Under the pieces are notes generated by a model. It did no database searches, was not told the origin of the DNA, and was given only the letters and a program-made list of their open reading frames with translations. Source: Teratosphaeria epicoccoides (lineage: Eukaryota > Ascomycota > Dothideomycetes > Mycosphaerellales > Teratosphaeriaceae). Taken from it: a stretch of DNA of 64,000 nt. This document shows, one piece after another, positions 33,458-45,851 of this stretch; position 1 is the first letter of the stretch; every line of letters starts with the position of its first letter. The stretch covers positions 1-64,000 of the forward strand of contig JADDMT010000063.1 of NCBI GenBank assembly GCA_021401465.1, written 5' to 3'. Made by a program: the position numbers and the translations under genes.

Positions 33458-35442
33458 TCAGGACTCTTCTTCCAGGAAGAACTGCGCATATCAAAGTCAG
33501 AGGGAGTTTCTTGAGCACCGGTCAGTGACAGTAGACTTACAAAGTTACCAGCAGACTTCTGCTCGGTATCAAGCTGACTGTTCAGCTTGTTGATACGAGG
33601 CCGGTAGGTGTTAGGATCACGCCTGAACGTCACATCCAAGCTCTTCAAGAAGCTGTTGCAACCCGTTAACAAGCTCTGCGGCGTATTCGCACGGGCCTTG
33701 ACGGATGGCTGGCCATCGAACACGATAACGCGATCGGCAAGGTAGGTGGCCATGATGAAATCGTGCTCGACGACCATGGCGGTCTTCTTGCTGTGCATGA
33801 TGAAACGCTTGATGACGCGAGCAGCGACGATGCGTTGCTCAGAATCCAGGTAGGCGGACGGCTCGTCAATGAGGTAAATGTCGGCAGGCATGCCGAGCGC
33901 GAGCACGATAGCGACACGCTGCAACTCACCACCAGATAGATTCTGTACTTCTTGGTCGATGAAATCGTCCATCTTGAGTGGCTTATAAACGTCGGTCTGG
34001 AATTGCGGATTCAAGAAAGCTGCTTTGATCTTCTTGAAGAAGAGCTGACGTACTGTGCCCGTGAACTTTGGCGTTATCTTCTGCGGCTTCATGCTGATAT
34101 TCATCTGTGGGACCTTCTGATCACCGTCTGGCTTCGTTGCACCGGCAAGCATCTTACAGAAAGTCGTCTTTCCTGTACCGTTCTCGCCCATCAGAACCAA
34201 GATCTCGGAGTCCGTAAACTCGCCTTTCTCGACAGTCAGGTTGAAGCTGCCCTGGGTCTTGGCCATCTTCGGATACGAGTAGGCCTGTAACTTGTCAATG
34301 AGATAGTCCTCACCAGCTTCGCCAACACGGAAGGTCAAGCTCTCCTCGCGGAAACGCAGGTTTTCTGTCGGGATGTTGCCGTCCAAGAAGATGTTGATAC
34401 CTTCGCGGACAGAGAAAGGTGCAGTGACGACACCGTACACTGCTGGCTTGCCGTAAAGAACGCAAATGTAATCTGAAAGGTAGTCCAGGATAGACAAGTC
34501 GTGCTCGACGACTATGACGTAGCAGTCTGGACGGAGCAATGATCGGATAATACGACCGGCAGCGAGACGCTGCTTGACGTCCAAGAAGGAAGACGGCTCG
34601 TCGAACATGTAAACGTCTGCTTTTTGGACACAGACAATGCCGATGGCAAAACGCTGCAGTTCACCACCAGAGAGGAGGTCGATGTCGCGGTCCCAGACTT
34701 GACGGAGTTCCAGGGTATCAGCGATTTCGTCGAGGCGCGCTTTGTCAACCTGGCACATGCGCTCCATCTGGAAGCCGACGGATCGATTGGTGCCCTTGAT
34801 AGCCTTCGGGATCTGATCGACATACTGAGGCTTGGTGACGGCTTTTAGGTCATCCTCGAGAACCTTGGTGAAGTAATCTGTCCCAAGTCAGTCGACATCC
34901 ATGAATTGCTGGATGGTATGCCTACTCTGCAACTCGGATCCTCTGAAGTGCTTGAGAAGCTCTTCCCAGTCCGGTGGGTTGTCATATCTGCCCAAGTTTG
35001 GTTTCAACTTGCCCGCTAATATTTTCAATGCCGTACTCTTGCCAATACCGTTCGTTCCCACCAGACCCAGTACCTGACCCGGACGTGGCAAAGGCAGTCT
35101 GTGCAGCTTGAAACTGTTTGCCGAGTAGCGGTGTGATTGCTCCTTCTCAAGATTGGTGGGCAAGTTGATGATGTTGATGGCGTCGAACGGGCATTTCTTG
35201 GGGCAAATACCGCAACCGATGCAAAGACGCTCTGAGATAAAGGCGAGTCTGCTTGCTGGATCGACCTCGATACAAAGCTTGCCCGTCCTCACAACAGGGC
35301 AGGACTTCTTGCACTCTTGTCTGCGGAAGTAGTGTTAGCGAGGCGGATAAAACTATGCAGTATATAGGAGAGCTCACCGGCACTTCTTCGGCTTGCACTT
35401 GTCGCTGTTCACGATGGCAATACGAGTGAGCTTGTCACCCAT
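33458..35442 (-). CDS. rli1: ABCE1/Rli1, ribosome recycling factor with two Fe-S clusters
   Basis: Rli1 splits ribosomes after termination and is essential in yeast. Four exons, 35442-35378, 35320-34926, 34877-33541 and 33481-33458, give 606 residues, matching the family (about 605). The N-terminal domain carries both 4Fe-4S motifs (CKPKKCRQECKKSC and CIGCGICPKKCPFDA). NBD1 has Walker A GTNGIGKST, signature LSGGE and Walker B VYMFDEPSS; NBD2 has GENGTGKTT, LSGGE and IYLIDEPSA. The hinge and the helix-loop between domains are in place. The last exon is tiny, seven codons plus stop, and restores the usual FFFLEEES-type end. All introns are 48-59 bp. All key residues are present. Confidence 0.97.
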
Positions 35443-36316
35443 CGTGGGCGGTGAACCTGGTGCTCTGCGGCTTCAGAAATTGTTGGTGGGGTCGGGTCGA
35501 GTCGGATGTTCTGAACAATCAAGAAGGCCTGGATGTTTGCGAAGGGAGCGTTGGCCAGAAATTCAATACGACGTCCAGCCAGCAGCGTCCCGAGCTGCCT
35601 TGGAGAGACAGTCTCTTAGTGAGCGAGTGGGTAAGTTGGGACTTCAAGGTACATGTATGCGCTGTATAATCCCAAAAGCGCCGCGCCTGAATGGACGAGG
35701 AAATCACCCTAGGCACTGCTTACCTAATCCATGAGTTCGGCCATCTTCATCACGCTCTACGCTCGCGACCTCGTCACGCACACCACCACACCTGATCTTG
35801 CAAACTCATGACAAGAAAGGGCCAGCAAGCAGAGGATGAATGGTGAGTCCTGTATACACCATTTCCACGTCCAACTGCCCACCAGATCGTCACGAATCGA
35901 ATCATTTGCCGCGCCTTCGACGTCCATCGACCATCTCGACCTGGACGTAAATCCATCAATCTCAGCACTCCAAGGCCTCCGGAGCACCGATACTAATCGT
36001 GCAGGATACTTGTCGGTGTGGAGAACCGGACCATGTGCGTTTGGAGTCGCCGGACTGGCCTGGGCGCCCTGTAGACACTCCGGCGCTGCCGCTCATTGAG
36101 GCATCATTTCACGGTCGACTACAATATCACTACAATCTTGGTGACGGCACGCACCAACGAAGCGGGAATTTGAGTCGCGTATTGCTGTTCTGGCGTTCCT
36201 GAAAATTTCGCACTGCCACGTCACGTCTCACCCGAGCAATTGCTAACGCCTTATGATCAGCTGGCCCGATTCTCGCATTCCCTACCAGCCCACAGACGCT
36301 AAGCGATAGTGGCACC
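35443..36316. other. Divergent region between rli1 and chd1, with a strong unassigned intron
   Basis: On the plus strand there is a textbook intron at 35843-36003: GTGAGT donor, TACTAAT branch point at 35991-35997 and CAG acceptor. No long reading frame uses it. An ATG at 35809 would give a frame crossing the splice for 34 codons. It may be a 5' untranslated intron of chd1 or belong to a short unannotated gene. Both gene promoters must also lie here. Confidence 0.5.
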
Positions 36317-39300
36317 ATGAACGGACACCATCTGGAGGCGAATGATGCCCTCGTGCCGCCTCCAGAGCAGTCGCGCAGCGCCTCCGAACTGTCAGACCTT
36401 CACGACGCCGCACCGCCAGACGAGACGGAGGAGGACGTACCCATGGGCGATGCCATTCACGATATGGGGACCTCTGAACTGGACGAAGACGATGCTGACG
36501 CGCCTGGCGAGGTAGACGAAGACTACGGCGAGCCTGCCATGCAGGAGGTGTCAGACGGCATGCGACATGACCGGTCATCATCAGACAGTCTCCGGCCAGG
36601 CAAGAGGAAGAGTATGGATGACAATGAGCCAGACTTTGAGCACAATCCGGAGCTTTACGGGCTCAGGCGAAGCGTGAGGTCCATCCATCCATGGCTCTTC
36701 GTGTTCGCAGGCTAACACTTCAACGCAGGGCCGAGCCCGACCCACTCGACGTGTGGTACGCGCCATGTCGACCTCCAACCATCCTTGGTATGTGATGCTG
36801 ACTCCAGCGCAGGTTGACTCTTCAGAGGAGGACGAGGATGAAATTGATGCAGTAAATCCCGGCAGACGGCGAAAGCGACAAAAGACCGCTGGCGGTCGAC
36901 CTTGTAAGTAAATGCTTCCATTTATTTGACGTCACTGAATGGAGACTTACACGCGTCGCAGCTTCAACGCGTGAAGACTTCTCGGAGCGTCCTTCTCCTC
37001 CCGACCGAGAGACTGAGGAGGACGATACTTACGGTGGACAACGCGGTCGCAATTTCGCCAAGAAGCATCGACAGCTCATGGCATCCGGTCGAGGCACACC
37101 GCAGCTGAGCGAGGTTCGCTTCTCCACGCGACGCGCTGCGAAAGTCACGACCTACAACGAAGACGACAATTTGGGGCTCAGCGAAGAAGATGGGGACACG
37201 GAGATGACGCCCGCGTACTACTACGTGCAAGAGGATGAAGGCCCGGCCATTGATATTGTCCTTAACCATAGGCTGAAGGAGAGTGCTGGTATGCGCTATT
37301 TTGTTTGGTGAACCGAACGTCGGCTGACGAAGCATCGCAGACGCAAGCAATGCCGACAAACACGACTACGAGTTCTATGTAAGTCACTGCCGTACATCGT
37401 GCCACTGCCTGACACTGACAAGATGCAGATCAAATGGCAAGGCCAAGCGCATTACCATTCGACATGGGAGGCTTGGGCCACCGCCATTGCGTACAAGGGT
37501 AAGAAGCGCCTCGAAAATTACTATAGGAAGACGGTGCAGACGGAGCAAGAGATCCAAGATCCAAACACTCCAGTGGAGATCAAGGAGAAATATAATCTGG
37601 ACCGTGAGGCCTATCTGGAGTCATTGAGCGACTTTATGCACGTTGAGCGCGTCATTGGCATGAGGGAAGACACTGGCGAGACGGAATATTTCATCAAGTG
37701 GAAGAGCTTGTTCTACGACAATTGCACATGGGAACCGCAGTCGCTCGTGAGCGAGCTTGCTCAAGACCAAATCGACCGATATCTCGACCGGGTCAGCCAT
37801 CTACCGCAGTCAGATCCGAAAGAAACGAACCTCAACACGCGATCAGAATATAGACCGTTCAGGACGCAGCCTGACTACATCAAAGGTGGCGAGTTGCGCG
37901 AGTTCCAGATCCATGGTGTCAACTTCTTGGCTCATCACTGGTGTAAAGGCAACAACGTCATCTTGGCCGACGAGATGGGTCTCGGCAAGACCGTACAGAC
38001 AGTCTCTTTCATGAACTGGCTACGCCATGATCGTCGGCAGCAAGGTCCGTTCATCGTGGTTGTTCCCTTGTCGACCATGCCAGCATGGGCAGACACATTC
38101 AATAATTGGGCGCCGGATATCAACTATGTTGTCTACAATGGCAACGAAGCTGCGCGCAAGATCATCCGCGAGTATGAGATGCTCGTCAACGGCAATCCAA
38201 GAAAGATCAAGTTCAACGTCTTACTCACGACATATGAATATATCCTTGCGGACTCGGGCTTTCTCTCGTCGCTCAAATGGCAGTTCATGGCCGTTGATGA
38301 GGCCCATAGGCTCAAGAATCGCGAGTCCCAGCTTTACGGCAAGCTCATGGATTTTGGAGCGCCGAGTCGGCTGCTCATCACCGGCACGCCTATGCAGAAT
38401 ACTCTTAGCGAGCTATCCGCCTTGATGGACTTCCTGATGCCAGGCAAGATTCACGTCGAGGAGAACATCGACCTGACTTCCGAGCACGCCAGCAAGAAGC
38501 TTGCAGAGCTCACTGACGCCATCTCGCCATACATGATCCGACGAACGAAGCAGAAGGTTGAGAACGACCTTCCTCCAAAAACCGAGAAGATTATTCGTGT
38601 TGAGTTGTCCGATGTTCAACTTGATTACTATAAGAACATCTTGACGCGCAATTACGCTGCCCTCAATGCTGGCTCGAACGCGCAGAAGACGAGCTTGCTG
38701 AACATCATGATGGAGCTGAAGAAGGCTAGTAATCATCCTTTCATGTTTCCGAACGCCGAAGAGCGCTTCTTGGAAGGCCGAGACAGCCGTGAAGACCAGC
38801 TCAAGGCGCTCATTACCACGTCTGGCAAGATGATGCTTCTTGATCAGCTGTTAACAAAGATGAGGAAGGATGGACACCGAGTCCTCATCTTTAGCCAGAT
38901 GGTCAAGATGCTCGATATTCTGAGTGACTATCTGCAGCTTCGCGGGTATCAGTATCAAAGGCTGGATGGCACAATCGCTGCTGGCACCAGGCGCATGGCT
39001 ATTGATCACTTCAACGCACCTGACAGCCAAGACTTCTGCTTCTTGCTGTCTACGCGTGCAGGTGGTCTGGGTATCAATCTGATGACAGCTGATACTGTTA
39101 TCTTGTTCGACTCTGACTGGAATCCGCAAGCAGACCTCCAAGCCATGGCTCGCGCGCACCGCATCGGTCAGAAAAAGCCGGTCACGATCTATCGGCTGGT
39201 ATCGAAAGACACGGTTGAAGAGGAAGTGCTAGAGCGTGCTCGCAACAAACTCATGCTTGAGTACATTACCATTCAAAGAGGCGTCACTGACAAGGACGCT

Positions 39301-41307
39301 CGCGAGCTGGGCGATCGAATGGCCAAGGTAGGTGCTAGCGTCATCGAGCCAACGTCTTCCGACGACATTTCGAATATCTTGAAGAAGCGTGGGCAGAAGA
39401 TGTTCGAGCAGACCGGCAATCAAAGGAAGCTTGAGGAGCTTGACATTGAAGCTGTGCTTGAGAACGCCGAGGAGCATAAGACCGAACAACCAGAGGGGAT
39501 GACTACCGATGGTGGTGAGGAGTTTCTACGAAGCTTCGAGTATACCGATATCAAGATTGATCTGGAATGGGACGACATCATCCCTAAGGATCAGCTCGAG
39601 AAGATCAAAGAGGAAGAGCGCCAGCGGGAAGAAGAGGCCGAATTCGAGCGCCTGAAGGAGGAGAATCAGCCCAGGAAGCGGAAGGCACCTTCCGACGAGT
39701 CTCGCGAACAGCGCGCGGCGAAGAAGCGTGCGCGTGATCTAGCTGCGGAGATGGGTGCTGGTGGAGAGTCAGGCGATGACTCTGACTCTGAGCATCGCCC
39801 TCAAGGCCAACGTCGCGACCCGAAGCGTGCTCTCGGCGAGAAGGAATGCCGTTTGCTAATCCAGGCGTACGAGAAATGGGGATCTATTGAAGAAAGGCAA
39901 GACGAGCTCATTCGCTCTGCCCGACTCATTGGTCGTGATCTAGACGTTGTCAAGACCACTCTCCAGGAAATCATCGATACCGCTGAGCGCATGATGAAGG
40001 AGCAGGCCGACAGAGAGGCTGCGGAAGAAGCAAGGACCGGCAGGGCTGTCACCAAGAAGGACAAGAAGGCTGTCCTTTTCGACTTTCGGGGTGTCAAGCG
40101 CAACAACGCTGAGACTCTGACAGAAAGACCGAAGGAGATGCGCCTGATTCGCGATGTGGTCGAGCAAGCGGCGGATTGGCGCAATTTCCGTGTGGTCGAA
40201 GCTTCGAAGCCTGCTTCCTACACCTGTGATTGGGGTGTCAGGGAGGATGGCATGCTCCTCGTCGGTCTCGCAAGACACGGTTTCGGCGCTTGGCCTGAGA
40301 TCCGCGACGATCCCGAACTAGGCTTGGGTGACAAGATGTTCTTGGAGGAGCACCGTGTGGCCAACAAAGAAGATCGGACCAAGGAAGGCGAGTCGAAGCA
40401 GGCTCGATCGCCGGGCGCGGTCCACCTTGTGCGCCGTACCAACTACCTGCTCAGTGTGCTCAAGGACAAGATTAGCAACGGCACCAACCAGGCGGCCAAG
40501 AGGGCGCTGGAGAACCACCATCGTAACAATCGTAAACACATGGGTCAGTACCACGGCCGCCTTGGCACTCCGACAGGCGGCTCCGCCAGCCCTGCTCCGG
40601 GCAAAACGCGCCAAGGCGACGTCCGAGCCTCAATGGATCGACGTCTCCCTCACCATGGCTCTCCCAACGGTTATCTCAAGCCTCGCGACGGCAGACCCGG
40701 ACATCAGCGCAGCGGCAGCTCGCCGTCGGACCCGACGAACGGTCATGCACGCCGAGACAAGCCCTTGGACGAGACCTCACGTCGCATTAAAGAACTTCTT
40801 GATCCGATCAAGGACGACTTGATCCGCGTTAGTGGCGCAACCAAGAAACATTGTCCTGATAATGACACTCGTTTGCTACAGATCAAGCAAGGCCTATTGG
40901 CGATCGGCCAGCACATCGAGTCGCAGGTGCGCAAGGGCGCTTTTGTGGCACTCGAGGAGGGCATGTGGCAATATGTGTCTGATCGATACTGGCCCCAATC
41001 GAAACAGGAGGACAAGAAGGTCAGTGGTAAAAAGCTGAGAGATATGTTCAAGAAGATCAGTGGGAAGGACAAAGCAGGCAGTGGTGCTGCTCCAGCACCA
41101 AAGCCTAAGCCCAAGCCCGTAATTGAGGCAAATGGAGCCAGCTCGAACGTCAAAGATGAAGCCAAGCCGATTCCTGTGCCGACTGCTGTTACAAGTAATG
41201 GCGATGATGCCAACGTCGAGAACGAGGCTTCGGCGAGTCAGGCTGTTGGCGGGACATCAGACGTCAAAGTAGCGGATGCACTCATTGTCAAGACCGAGGA
41301 GAAGTAG
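36317..41307 (+). CDS. chd1: Chromatin remodeler Chd1
   Basis: Chd1 slides and spaces nucleosomes during transcription. Six exons are supported: 36317-36673, 36729-36755, 36813-36903, 36962-37288, 37341-37378 and 37429-41307, giving 1572 residues. Exon 2 is a 27 nt micro-exon; the joined reading is YGLRRSGRARPTRRVVDSS. Chromodomain 1 spans exons 4-6 and chromodomain 2 lies near residue 345 (HVERVIGMREDTGETEYFIKW). The Snf2 ATPase has Walker A ADEMGLGKT near residue 457, VDEAHRLKN, and helicase C motifs (TRAGGLGINL, RAHRIGQKK). A SANT-SLIDE-type DNA-binding region and a C-terminal helical domain (RIKELLDPIKDDL..WQYVSDRYWP) follow. Five of five introns lie in the first fifth of the gene. Confidence 0.96.
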
Positions 41308-42085
41308 GATTCTCGGAGATGGGACTGCAGGCGACACCACAGGAATACATTACCGGCGTTGAATGGATGACTGCATGTCGGTGACACATTGCATCGCGAC
41401 GAATGTGAATATAACAGCATGACAGGAGGATGCGCGAAAAGCTCTTGGGAAGCGGAATGAATTATATCTGCATGGGGTGATGGCAGACATTGAGGATATT
41501 ACTTGCAAGATCACGGCGTGGGTGAACGCTGGTGAGGCTTCCGCTTGCGGCCTGATCATTCTTCTGAGCGAAGGCGTAGTAATCGTTGGCAAGATGGGAG
41601 GGTTGATATGTGTCTATGACCTTTGGTCCGATCACGAGATGGACCTTGCACCTGTATCTATAGAAGAGCAGTCAAGCCAGACTGCTCTTGTCAAAGAAGT
41701 GCCAGCTACCCACGCTCGGCATCCTGGGTTGCCATTATACCTTACCTCACTGTGCCAGCCCTTTCCCGTGCAGCTCCGTCACACGTGCAAGTTTCTCATC
41801 ATCATTTGGTCAATCATTGAGAACCAACTACGCGCGTGCAGAGATTTGTTACTGCATCTCGGCCTTCATTATTATTATGACCGAATTCAGGAACACGTAA
41901 TGACGTTCGTTCGGAGCAGCAATTTATTATCCGAATGCGAGCCTGGCAGATCTTGTACATACATACTGTGTAGACGCTGTTTAAGTATCACTCGTCTATG
42001 TTCGTTCTCACCAGCCATCACTCAACCCAAGTACCAACGCTATTCGTAGGGAGTCGAGAATTGTTGACAAGGAGCACGAGACACG
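41308..42085. other. Intergenic region between chd1 and iml2
   Basis: Holds the chd1 3' end and the iml2 promoter. A 190-codon plus-strand frame (41477-42049) begins at GTG/ATG, but its composition shifts along the length, and its end abuts the next gene. I do not regard it as a gene. Confidence 0.5.
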
Positions 42086-44185
42086 ATGCGACGGTGGTTG
42101 GGTTCCAAGACGCCCATTGGGTCCTCACCGGCGGGCAGCAAGAGCCTTACGAGCCTCGATGAGCCGATTGCATTGAAGGAGGCAATGGCATCCGCCGCTT
42201 ATATCATGAACGACGATGTCGAACGAGCAGAGAAGGAGCTGTCGGCAGGCACTTCGCCTTTCCATAAGCTTGGCCTCGCCACGACCCTCTTTCTCCGCGC
42301 GACGCTGGGGTTCGAGAAGGAGATCATGGAGCAGGCTAGCAACAAGTTGGCTGAGGCGGAGGATTGCGCGGCGGAACATCAGAGGAGAGCGACGAGGGAC
42401 CCAACGACTGCACACCAGAGCAAGATTTATCCTGTTGGCGCGGAGTATGCCTTGTGTCATGCGGAAAGTCAGTTGATGAGTGCTGTGGTTGCCGTGCTGA
42501 ATGAGAGCTTGACGGAGAGTTTGAGAGGGTTCTATAAGTTGAGGAAGGCTTTCTATACGTTGCAGGAAATTCATGCGAGTGAGAAGGCATATCTGGAGAG
42601 GAATGGACTGAATGGCAAGAGGAGCGCCGGGCAGAGTGCAAATCGTGACAGTCAGTCGGAGCCCAGTTCGGGTGTCCAGACACCTGCTGAGGACGACGAA
42701 GACTTGGAGTTTGAGGATGCGAAGGACGATGTCAACGTTGGTGGGAGAGTGTCTGGCTATCAGGGGCATATTGCGTCCGCGATGGCAGGTCTTGCTGTGG
42801 ATCAGAAGCCTGAGAGCAAGATGAACGGCAGTACTAACACATCGATGCCTCAAGGAACGGCAGCCAACTCGGCCGGAGCTGCCGCACAAGCAGATCAAGA
42901 GCTGGACTTCCGGGAGATAACGCCAGATCCCATTGACCTTTTCATTCACTCTGGCGTCTCTATGTGCTTTGGCCTACTCCAGCTCCTACTATCTATGATA
43001 CCTCCTGCTTTCTCGAGAATCTTGTCACTCTTCTCCTTCCGTGGCGACCGGGAGGCGGGCCTTCGCATGCTCTGGAGCTCGACCAAGTTTCGTCATAACA
43101 TCAACGGAGCCATAGCAGGGCTAGTGGTCCTGGGCTTTCACAACGGCGCGATCGCATTCTGCGATATCCTGACTAAGGACGCTTTACCCACTCAGCGACT
43201 CAAGACTTTGCTACAGCAAATGCGGGAGCTGTATCCCGAGTCCAAGCTGTGGTTGTTGGAGGAGTCGAGGATGTTGGCTGCGGACAGGAATGTTGAGAAG
43301 GCGGTCGTGATTATCAACGATGGGAAGAAGTCGCCGTTGAAGCAGGTCGAGGCGCTGAGGATCTTCGAAAGGAGTCTGAACTACATGCATCTGCATCGAT
43401 ATGAAGAGTGCGCGGCCAGCTTCATTGAAACGGTGGGTGTGAACAACTGGTCGCACGCGCTGTATTACTACATCGCTGGGGCGTGCCACGTCGAACTGTA
43501 CCGCTTAAACAGGGACCAGAATTCGCAGCAGGCGGAAGAGCATGCGGCGAAGGCTGAGAAGTACCTTCGCGAGGCGCCGACTCACTTGGGTAAGAAACGT
43601 TTCATGGGACGACAGCTACCTTTCGACACCTTTGTTGCACGGAAAATCGCGAAGTGGGAGCACAGGACGAAGACGCGAGGCTGCAAATTTGTGGATGCCG
43701 TAGGCGTGTCTCCTGTAACAGAAATGGCGTACTTCTGGTCTGGTTTCAGACGCCTGAACGAGCATCAGCTGCAGATCTCCCTGGAACGGCTCGTGTGGTC
43801 CGAAGCTCAGCCGACATGGCCGGAGGAACCTGGAGATGAGAAAGCATTGTTCGGTCTGCTGCAGGGAACCTGTCTCCGCTTTCTAGGCGAGACCTCGAAA
43901 GCCAAGGATGTGCTGAATGAGCAGGTCATCTCGCATGATCTGGCGCAGCTGAAGCTGAGTGATCACGCGGATACTTGGCCGTTGCCATGCGCGCACTATG
44001 AGTTGGCTGTCTGTTTGTGGGATGAGGCGGGACGTGAGGGTGGAGAAAAGGCTATGTTGCAGATGTGTAGTGAGGAATTGGCGAAGGTGGAGAGGTGGGA
44101 GAGTTTTGATTTAGATGCGAGGATCGGGCTTAAGGTTGCTACGGCAAGGGAGACGTTGAGGAAGTGTGGGGTTGGGGGTCCTTAG
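42086..44185 (+). CDS. iml2: Iml2/TTC39-family protein
   Basis: Iml2 of yeast is a TPR-like protein of the mitochondria/lipid-droplet interface that helps clear protein inclusions. This single-exon gene encodes 699 residues. Conserved blocks are SLDEPIALKEAMASAAYIMND near the start, SPFHKLGLATTLFLRATLGFEKEIM, and the central hydrophobic FGLLQLLLSMIPPAFSRILSL. Helical repeats follow, including SRMLAADRNVEKAV and WSHALYYYIAGACHVELYR. A disordered acidic insert lies around residues 180-280. The ATG at 42086 gives the family's short basic N-terminus. The family call is firm; the cellular role is inferred from yeast. Confidence 0.9.
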   Translation: MRRWLGSKTPIGSSPAGSKSLTSLDEPIALKEAMASAAYIMNDDVERAEKELSAGTSPFHKLGLATTLFLRATLGFEKEIMEQASNKLAEAEDCAAEHQRRATRDPTTAHQSKIYPVGAEYALCHAESQLMSAVVAVLNESLTESLRGFYKLRKAFYTLQEIHASEKAYLERNGLNGKRSAGQSANRDSQSEPSSGVQTPAEDDEDLEFEDAKDDVNVGGRVSGYQGHIASAMAGLAVDQKPESKMNGSTNTSMPQGTAANSAGAAAQADQELDFREITPDPIDLFIHSGVSMCFGLLQLLLSMIPPAFSRILSLFSFRGDREAGLRMLWSSTKFRHNINGAIAGLVVLGFHNGAIAFCDILTKDALPTQRLKTLLQQMRELYPESKLWLLEESRMLAADRNVEKAVVIINDGKKSPLKQVEALRIFERSLNYMHLHRYEECAASFIETVGVNNWSHALYYYIAGACHVELYRLNRDQNSQQAEEHAAKAEKYLREAPTHLGKKRFMGRQLPFDTFVARKIAKWEHRTKTRGCKFVDAVGVSPVTEMAYFWSGFRRLNEHQLQISLERLVWSEAQPTWPEEPGDEKALFGLLQGTCLRFLGETSKAKDVLNEQVISHDLAQLKLSDHADTWPLPCAHYELAVCLWDEAGREGGEKAMLQMCSEELAKVERWESFDLDARIGLKVATARETLRKCGVGGP

Positions 44186-44584
44186 TATGGGGATGCGGTC
44201 CGCGCACTGGGGCTTGGAAGGTGTGGATGATGACTGATGTGTAGGTGTTGTAGGAAGGAAGTCCCGAGACTGCTGGGTGCGATCGGGGTTGTGGATCGCA
44301 TGAGGGCCGGAATTCCATCGGCCGAGCAAACCAGTCAACTGGTTGGTAGGCAGAGTCAACGGATGATGTTCAAGATCGAGACATCGCAGACAGTCAACAG
44401 CATCATCAGCCAATTTCATGCTGGCAACAAGTGGTCAATTTTTTCAGCTGCAAGCAGTCAAGCCAGTCAGCGAGCAGTCAAATCTGCCAACAAGCAGTCA
44501 GCCATGTCAACCAGCCACCCAGTTGATTGACTGAGGGAACGTAGAATGGAAGGACTTGTGGCGGAAGTGAGAGGCGATGGACTA
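44186..44584. repeat. Convergent spacer with repeated AGCAGTCA-type units
   Basis: Between 44385 and 44525 the octamer AGCAGTCA or close variants (CCAGTCAG, GCAGACAGTCAA) occurs several times at irregular spacing. Similar clusters lie near 47865-47935 and once near 48748. I see no gene here. Confidence 0.4.
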
Positions 44585-45610
44585 TCAGTCTTCTCGGAAC
44601 CTAATCTCCCAGTCTCCTTTCGCGAAAGAGGGCTCGACTACAGTCCCACTCATCAAAGCCTCACATTTCCTCCTCAGTCTCCCGTCACCGTCCGCTCCAT
44701 CATCTGCTTCATCTTCACCCACTCGCGTCCCCTTCTTCTTCCGTCCTTTCTTCCCGCCACCACCTTTCGCCCTGCCCCCATCACCACCAACTTCTACCAA
44801 AACACCAAAGACCACAGCTCTCCTCGCCACCTGCTTCACCAGCTCCTTCTCCTCCGCCCTCTTCCGCCCTTCCCTCCGCTTCGCCAACATCTCCGGCGTC
44901 TCCTCGATTCTCTCCGCCCAGCCCCTCTCGCCGCCCCCGGCGCTGAAGTTGATTTCGCTTGAGCCTTGGGGAGCGCGGATGTGGTCGTTGATGGACAGGA
45001 GACTGACGCCACCATTCATCGCGTCTTCGTCTATGCTGCCATCTGTGAGGGATCCGGCAGTATCGTTGCCGTCGTCATTTTTAGCAGCGGTGGATGATTG
45101 ATCGATCATATCGACGCTTTTCCACTCTCCTATTTCCTTGATGAAGCGGGCTCTCCTATTCTTCCGTCGTCCGTAGGTCTTCTCGGGGTCAGAGCGGTCA
45201 CCGAAGACTGCTGTTTCAACCTCGCTGAGCTGGACAATGACTCTTGAGTCGCCTTTTCGACCTTGCTGTTTGGCTTTCACCTCGACGACCTTCGCATCGC
45301 CATCCTCGTCACGGTCGTCATCACCATTCGGCCGTGGTGCTTCGACACTTCGACCAAGTAGCAAGGTGGTAAGAGCATCTTCAATGCGCCGATCCAGGCT
45401 GCTGATTTCATTGCTCGGCTTGTTCTTCTTGCATCGATCGGAGCAATATTTAACTTCTGTCGCGGCGGACTTGGAGTTCTTGGCTCGGCGCTCTCCGATG
45501 ACTCTGCCGCAGGTATGGCAGTATGGCACGCTGTCACCGTGGGTGAGGTAGTACGGTGCTGGTGTGGCTTGACTTTTGCTTGGTCGGCTCCAGGAGTCCA
45601 TCCATGACAT
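44585..45610 (-). CDS. Conserved fungal protein with a four-Cys N-terminal motif
   Basis: A single-exon 341-residue protein. The N-terminus (MSWMDSWSRPSKSQATPAPYYL) is one I remember as conserved in ascomycetes. It is followed by CHTCGRVIGERR..KYCSDRCKKNKP, four Cys in two CxxC/CxxxC pairs that look like a zinc-binding knuckle. The rest is highly charged with basic and acidic runs (YGRRKNRRARFIKEIGEWKS; KKGRKKKGTRVGEDE), suggesting a nuclear or nucleolar protein. The C-terminus FAKGDWEIRFRED is compact and looks conserved. No function is known to me. It is divergent from the mitochondrial carrier. Confidence 0.75.
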   Translation of the reverse strand: MSWMDSWSRPSKSQATPAPYYLTHGDSVPYCHTCGRVIGERRAKNSKSAATEVKYCSDRCKKNKPSNEISSLDRRIEDALTTLLLGRSVEAPRPNGDDDRDEDGDAKVVEVKAKQQGRKGDSRVIVQLSEVETAVFGDRSDPEKTYGRRKNRRARFIKEIGEWKSVDMIDQSSTAAKNDDGNDTAGSLTDGSIDEDAMNGGVSLLSINDHIRAPQGSSEINFSAGGGERGWAERIEETPEMLAKRREGRKRAEEKELVKQVARRAVVFGVLVEVGGDGGRAKGGGGKKGRKKKGTRVGEDEADDGADGDGRLRRKCEALMSGTVVEPSFAKGDWEIRFRED

Positions 45611-45851
45611 TTTGATCTGAACTTTACATCAATCGTGCTTCCGGTGCACAACAGTAACTTCCTCTTTCGTCGATAGGTCGTGATGACGACATTTGGATCT
45701 CTAGCGTGCCATGGCCACCGGAAACCGAGAAGCGATATCTGATCCGCAGATCGGGTCGCATACAAAGACATGATCATCTTTGTACAGCCAATGTGATTTT
45801 TACTGTGTAGCTCGGCCTTGGTGTTGTGGCTTACCATAGATTTGGACTTCA

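Noticed and set aside
41477..42049. 190-codon frame between chd1 and iml2
   Set aside because: No domain, uneven composition, and the 5' region of iml2 must lie there.
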